Assembly (NCBI GenBank): GCA_030849065.1
Contig: JASAON010001651.1
Location: forward strand, 1-64,000
Direction of reading: 5' to 3'
DNA length: 64,000 nt
DNA from: Jaenimonas drosophilae
Taxonomy: Eukaryota > Euglenozoa > Kinetoplastea > Trypanosomatida > Trypanosomatidae
Below the pieces are notes generated by a model. That model saw nothing but the letters and a program-made list of their open reading frames with translations, did not search any database and had not been told where the DNA came from. Shown piece by piece: positions 60,701 to 64,000 of this stretch. Every line of letters starts with the position of its first letter. Position 1 is the stretch's first letter. The translations under genes were made by a program, and so were the position numbers.

Positions 60701-62780
60701 TCTACGGTACACTCGCCTCACCCTCATGAACTTGGATTCACGTGAAGAAACACATGTTGGGGAGGTTGGCCGCTTGGCTCAGATTGATCTCGAACCCAAC
60801 AACCGTGGCTATCTCCTCATGGCTCATGTTCTCATTCCTAGTGAGGATGCCGAAGCCGTCCAAGCCGCTTTCCAGTCCTTCGTTGTGGGAACCTCGCCGC
60901 CACCGGCGGAGGATGGTACGACAGCCGCCACCTCACCACACCAACCCTCCCTCTACGGCAAGGGAGTGTGGAAGATGGCACTGCGCTCTGACCGCGAACT
61001 TGCTGGCTTTGATGCCGTTGCATACAACACCGTTCTCTACCAGGATAAGGGCTCCCTTGGACGCGGTGGGGGTGCCGTCCTCTTCCGACAGTCCTGCACC
61101 GTCACGGAGTCATCCCACCTCACTGTCTTGGCTGACTTCAAGGTCACCCAAGCAGAGCTCTACGTGCCCATTACGTTGCGCATCACCAACGCAGACGCCG
61201 CGATTCCTTCCTCGGCGGGCAACTTCGTCGCGGCCAGCCCCATTGCCACCAAGACACCGGCCCGTGAGGTCACCCCACCCGTGGAATCACCGGATGCCCC
61301 ACACCTCTCCATTGAGACCGTTGTCTTTGAAACCACGGTCTATGGAGGCCACATCTTTGTCCCGGACGTCTTCTTGGAGCTCCCGGAACGATCCCGTTCC
61401 AGTGCCTACGTTGTGGAAGGATTCGTGCCCGAAGAGTTCGCCTCTCAGTGGGATGAGGAGTGCCGCCAGGCACAGGAGGACAAATTTCTGGCATCCCGTG
61501 TGGAAGCAGAGAAGCACACCTCGGAGCAGCGTCTTCGCGAGCTTGAGGAGATCTCTGCCGACCCTAACGTCTTCGTTGTCAAGAAGCGGGAGCAGCAGCA
61601 GCAGCAACAGGCAGCACAGGAGCTTGCCGAGAAGTCCGTCAAGGAAACGGTGGCCCCCAGCAGCAAGCGGCGGCGCTCCATTGACCGTAAGAAGTTCGCA
61701 TCCACCACCCGCAACAACACGCCCTCTGCTGCTGAAACCCAGGAAGCCACCACCAAGGCCAGCACGTCCGTCTCTACTCCATCCCCAGCGGTGCCTCTGG
61801 ACACCGTCAACAGCGATCTCCTCATCACCTTCTCCCTCTCGCTGCTTCTCTCGAGCGTCAAGACGGATGTGCGCACAATGATGCCTGCTGAGGACTATCT
61901 TCTTCTCCTGCGGGATCACTGGAAGGGTGTGCCACGGAACCAAAATGCACCACCCGTCGAAGTGTCATCAGGAACAAGTAGCAAGGGACAAGCGGCGAAC
62001 ACGGCATCCAGCAAAGCGAAGCAGCACCAGCGTGAGGTGGCCGCGGCAGAGGAGGTTCTGCACACGGAACAAGCCCGCCAGAGTCGGCAGCGCTTCTTGG
62101 AGAATCCGCGGAATGAGCTCCTTCCGTATGTGATGGAGGAAGGTAATGCAGTGCGGTCTTCACATGGTAGGGAGCTTCCCTCTAGCAAGCTTGGCACTGT
62201 GGTGCCTGTGGTTATTTCAGAGGATGGAGAGTTCAACAACTTCAAGCATGCCCCGCCTTTTGACCCGGAGGACTACAAGGTACGTCTTCTTCCCATTCGT
62301 GCCTTTGAGCTGTGTGAGGCAAGCCATGTGGAGATGAATATTGGAAGTCACCTTGGTGCATCCACCAATGGCCAGCCCGGCGGTGCAAAGGAAAGCAAGC
62401 GCACACGCAACTTGTCCATGAAGCAGTCCATGGCACTGAGTGCCGCCACCTCCATGTCGGTGCTCCCATCGTCAACACAGTTCTCACCCAGTGCTGCGGC
62501 TGAGGAAGATGATACCAGTGCTCTGCGGGAGCCACTCGTTCAGAGTATGGAGCACTATCAGATGGCCTTTTTGACCATCCGGAACGCACAAAAGATTGAG
62601 CGACAGCAAATGAAGCAGCATGTGTATCAGTACTGGCAGAGTCACCCCACACGTACGGTTGAGGAGACCCCCCACTCTGCAGGAGATGCCCCCATGAGCC
62701 CACTCATGAACAACTACACATCCATCATTGGCACCAAGGAAGATGACAACCCAAAGCGTGTCAAGTCATTGGTGTCCTAG
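57780..62780 (+). CDS. androglobin/calpain-like giant protein, predicted pseudoprotease
   Basis: 1666 residues. The N-terminus has LPLWDDAHILQENWGAP, like androglobin (pxWxxWxDxxixxExW). Residues about 290-395 and 540-570 match the androglobin/calpain fold: NYLWELIYPHAPGTCHPVYNP, GKYAVKLFVEGAYRKVLVDD with ALPVDELGRPL, ELWPAILAKAIFKALG, and later MVLCGLRTSTPTDQFGLGSGAQMYTIVDI. The catalytic triad seems lost: no DCW element is seen ahead of the LWELIYP segment, the His of GHAY is Gln (Q556), and no RNPW follows. Further on are Ala/Pro/Lys-rich linkers, a beta-rich part (773-900), a Gln-rich coiled coil (about 1230-1285) and a polar C-terminus. I cannot locate the permuted globin domain. In animals androglobin is tied to sperm flagella, so a flagellar role is possible by inference. 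Confidence 0.7.
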   Translation: MAPSKSKAKDVVKPVLGFSSNSTCNLPLWDDAHILQENWGAPLVAVAGAMPVAKEARPSKVNKDGTSGAFYTDAEGRTVLQRFIQYYGKDCSPITAELALHAANEGAESPPGSGEVPPRLTPDATPKEEDPPLVEWQRPVDIVRPFRPVVHRNLTPYIDPYASTEELHPVDAKAEEARCRAESAAIQSTAGGKRGDAASKGADVAPVAPLFELYPETVSLIEDLVGQDVGMWQNLHSAEAIRRYRELPALIEPYDPTLTAGCSETPAEACRSRYSTALRYKLQRAEALSALKHIPPFFMSAFNSILLAVEHSQHLVSSGNYLWELIYPHAPGTCHPVYNPFGKYAVKLFVEGAYRKVLVDDALPVDELGRPLISLTARKELWPAILAKAIFKALGPDSHRAMRDHPEQLLSCLMGNWVPQYVATKQDPVATAALLLRYRLRLPSYQESIGKLNEVIPNTQRPQTASVKSPAGANKKSSRASPIADPGEKPQEKKRSSSRKGNKKETPPIPPPLESLAETEAVPINTEEVADTRPMVLCGLRTSTPTDQFGLGSGAQMYTIVDIAPFRNTLAIHMTTTPRTNIVGGLFERERDAKDVRDLVISTKHREGESQVVKDAAIVHCWVTLEELGDILDALVIWRNFDQRYQNQVCIEYPSDASRLTTNQPSKKVSAAQAAAMAAAQSLIRAPKRYTVMWWSLTTVKAEEVAIVSHAPQPPPVPTAEELALAVTPPPSSQSRKAPAAPKAPKQAGGPKKSKNAHEEPPQPVPEPDEQVDTTRWTGNHTSLVVPGSVPNEPKLIQLDYYLWDKADPISQSITTFYEYGKLCSSVFSLAAGQHIFRLTIPEMEQDEKITLLSDGTMEMKTDLGDILKLCNVFCLSDAGSFPAVERADEESVWFKRKLRVSAPTRLTMVLSTLLPGEDPAAHRHLLAAPPAAKGQKGGGGGNSGRSGQSNKQAAQAAKDSSDDVDHRVCDIPILRYTRLTLMNLDSREETHVGEVGRLAQIDLEPNNRGYLLMAHVLIPSEDAEAVQAAFQSFVVGTSPPPAEDGTTAATSPHQPSLYGKGVWKMALRSDRELAGFDAVAYNTVLYQDKGSLGRGGGAVLFRQSCTVTESSHLTVLADFKVTQAELYVPITLRITNADAAIPSSAGNFVAASPIATKTPAREVTPPVESPDAPHLSIETVVFETTVYGGHIFVPDVFLELPERSRSSAYVVEGFVPEEFASQWDEECRQAQEDKFLASRVEAEKHTSEQRLRELEEISADPNVFVVKKREQQQQQQAAQELAEKSVKETVAPSSKRRRSIDRKKFASTTRNNTPSAAETQEATTKASTSVSTPSPAVPLDTVNSDLLITFSLSLLLSSVKTDVRTMMPAEDYLLLLRDHWKGVPRNQNAPPVEVSSGTSSKGQAANTASSKAKQHQREVAAAEEVLHTEQARQSRQRFLENPRNELLPYVMEEGNAVRSSHGRELPSSKLGTVVPVVISEDGEFNNFKHAPPFDPEDYKVRLLPIRAFELCEASHVEMNIGSHLGASTNGQPGGAKESKRTRNLSMKQSMALSAATSMSVLPSSTQFSPSAAAEEDDTSALREPLVQSMEHYQMAFLTIRNAQKIERQQMKQHVYQYWQSHPTRTVEETPHSAGDAPMSPLMNNYTSIIGTKEDDNPKRVKSLVS

Positions 62781-63265
62781 AGAAGGACAGAGACGGAGTT
62801 GTAGTAAATTGAGTACGTGAGGTGAAGAACCTACTCCCTCCCTGTAGAGGGCTGTCTTCACCTGTTTGAACCTATGTACAATAAGAGGCAGGCCAATTGC
62901 AGGACTGCTCCTGCAACGGTTGATGTGATGTATCGTCAACGGCTCTGATAGAGAAGACCAACACCCACACATGGTTCCGCATTGGGCTACTCTCCTGTCT
63001 TTACATGTTTACTGCCTGTTGTTTTGTTTCATCGCTCCTGAGTGATGCCACATTTGCCTTCTTTCTTTCATCCTGTAGCTCACTGTGTTTCAGTAGCCAA
63101 TTCGTGTGGTGTGCGTCCGCGACCACGCCTTCCTTGATATCGCAGCATTACTCTTTCTTTCTGTGTCAACGTCCCCTTGCGTATTGTCGTGTGAGGAACA
63201 GTCCCACCGACACTAACCAACCATACTGAAGAACAGAGTTACGTGGCGGAACGAAACGAAGCAAA
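62781..63265 (+). other. intergenic region and 5' UTR of VPS23
   Basis: Nothing coding is seen. A pyrimidine tract (about 63150-63180) precedes AGs at 63194-63201; the first ATG after them is 63266. Confidence 0.5.
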
Positions 63266-64000
63266 ATGTCTGCGACTCCTATCCCATTAACAGATGCTTC
63301 CTCCTTCGATGCACTGAGCCGGTACTATTCACCTGAGTCGGCAACGGCAATCGCCTCCGTGGTGACCGATTTCATGACGTACATCGCAAACTTCCCCGAA
63401 ACCACCGCATCATGGCAGCAACATGGTGGAAGTACCACCTTACGGCTGGGTACCAACATCACCATTACACGCTCCCCACAGGGACCTCCTTCCTCCCTTC
63501 ACTTGGCCATCGATTTCCCCACCAACTACCCCACCGGCTGCGTGAAGGCAGCGTTGTTGGTCCAGGCAAACTCTCAAGAGCGCTTGAAGCAACCGCACTC
63601 TGTCATTGCCGCCGATGGCTCCATTCTCGTTGAGAATCTCATGCTTCTCCGCGGGCAGCCACGCCCCTACTCTCTCCTCAATGTCCTCCTTGGCATCTCT
63701 GAACAGTTCGAGATGGAGTACCCCCTCACCAATGCACCACTACAGCAGAAGCCAAACATCGCCAACGTTGCCGTGAGTATCGCCAACCCTCAGCGAGCTG
63801 CGTTGCTCAATCAAGCCTCGGAGACGACGACCATTGAGCTCAATGAACGAGCGGCTGGTTACCTCAAGACGCGTCAGGACTCCTTGGCCCTACTACAGAA
63901 GCTGAACAGTGCTAGTCGCGACATGCGAGCCTCAACAAAGTCCCTCACGGAGCGGAAGCAGCAACTTGAGCAATGCCTCCCCGCAGCAGGTAGCATCTCC
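63266..64000 (+). CDS. VPS23: VPS23/TSG101-like ESCRT-I subunit (3' end outside window)
   Basis: The first 245 residues are present. Residues about 18-145 form a UEV (ubiquitin E2 variant) domain: a long first helix, then strands around LRLGTNITIT, LHLAIDFPTNYPTGCVKAALLV (the UEV YPxxPP-type region), then a loop with GSILVENLMLLRG and YSLLNVLLGISEQFEMEYPL. There is no active-site Cys in the E2 position, as expected of a UEV. Residues 175-245 begin the coiled-coil stalk (KTRQDSLALLQKLNSA, TKSLTERKQQLEQCL). VPS23 binds ubiquitinated cargo and ESCRT-0, and recruits ESCRT-I at multivesicular endosomes. The C-terminal steadiness box lies beyond the window. There is no Pro-rich linker in the visible part, unlike human TSG101. 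Confidence 0.8.
   Translation, partial: MSATPIPLTDASSFDALSRYYSPESATAIASVVTDFMTYIANFPETTASWQQHGGSTTLRLGTNITITRSPQGPPSSLHLAIDFPTNYPTGCVKAALLVQANSQERLKQPHSVIAADGSILVENLMLLRGQPRPYSLLNVLLGISEQFEMEYPLTNAPLQQKPNIANVAVSIANPQRAALLNQASETTTIELNERAAGYLKTRQDSLALLQKLNSASRDMRASTKSLTERKQQLEQCLPAAGSIS

Noticed and set aside
60742..61881. 379-codon + strand frame inside the androglobin-like gene
   Set aside because: It is a shifted-frame shadow with Arg/Pro/Ser-rich composition and no domain, fully inside a convincing gene.

Overview
This window reads as nuclear DNA of a kinetoplastid protist (Euglenozoa). All 25 genes I can support lie on the + strand. None needs an intron, and none has a recognisable promoter of its own. 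Most are preceded by a pyrimidine-rich tract and an AG shortly upstream of the first usable ATG. This is the expected layout of a polycistronic transcription unit resolved by spliced-leader trans-splicing and polyadenylation. Protein content agrees: PHO80-type and K/L/T-type cyclins, STE-type kinases, PTB-like RNA-binding proteins and Tudor-SN. TGA, TAA and TAG all act as stops. I cannot tell a bodonid from a trypanosomatid, nor name the species. The loose spacing and the sensory receptor kinase would suit a free-living or basal lineage, but that is inference.

Layout. 0-19 kb: the tail of a ribosomal-type protein, a cyclin K/L/T-like protein, a RIC1 homologue (Rab6 GEF subunit), a STE-type kinase, a SPRY protein, a large unrecognised protein with a possible decayed PIF1-helicase signature, a two-membrane-span receptor kinase carrying a degenerate cyclase domain, and a PHO80-type cyclin. 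19.3-23.9 kb: 4.6 kb without a credible gene. 24-33 kb: a dysferlin-domain protein, two PTB-like multi-RRM proteins 2.6 kb apart, and a protein resembling TFE/TFIIE-alpha. 33-43 kb: PheRS alpha, ribosomal protein eL20 (L18a), ethanolamine-phosphate cytidylyltransferase, an SPF27/BCAS2-like candidate, PP2A methylesterase PME-1, V-ATPase subunit a and a small orphan. 43.8-46.8 kb: a second gene-poor stretch (3 kb). 46.8-64 kb: a membrane-anchored GMC-type flavoprotein, a CLASP-like TOG protein, Tudor-SN, an E2 with a C-terminal UBA, a very large androglobin/calpain-like pseudoprotease, and the N-terminal part of VPS23/TSG101, cut by the window edge.

The genes do not form one pathway, as is normal for kinetoplastid transcription units. 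There is a local concentration of regulatory proteins in the first 33 kb (two cyclins, two kinases, two PTB-like proteins and one putative basal transcription factor). Several of these are followed by unusually long non-coding stretches that could be long 3' UTRs.

Start codons were chosen as the first ATG downstream of the best trans-splice acceptor. For several genes this gives a shorter protein than the longest open frame. Domain assignments are from motif recognition by eye; no database search was run.
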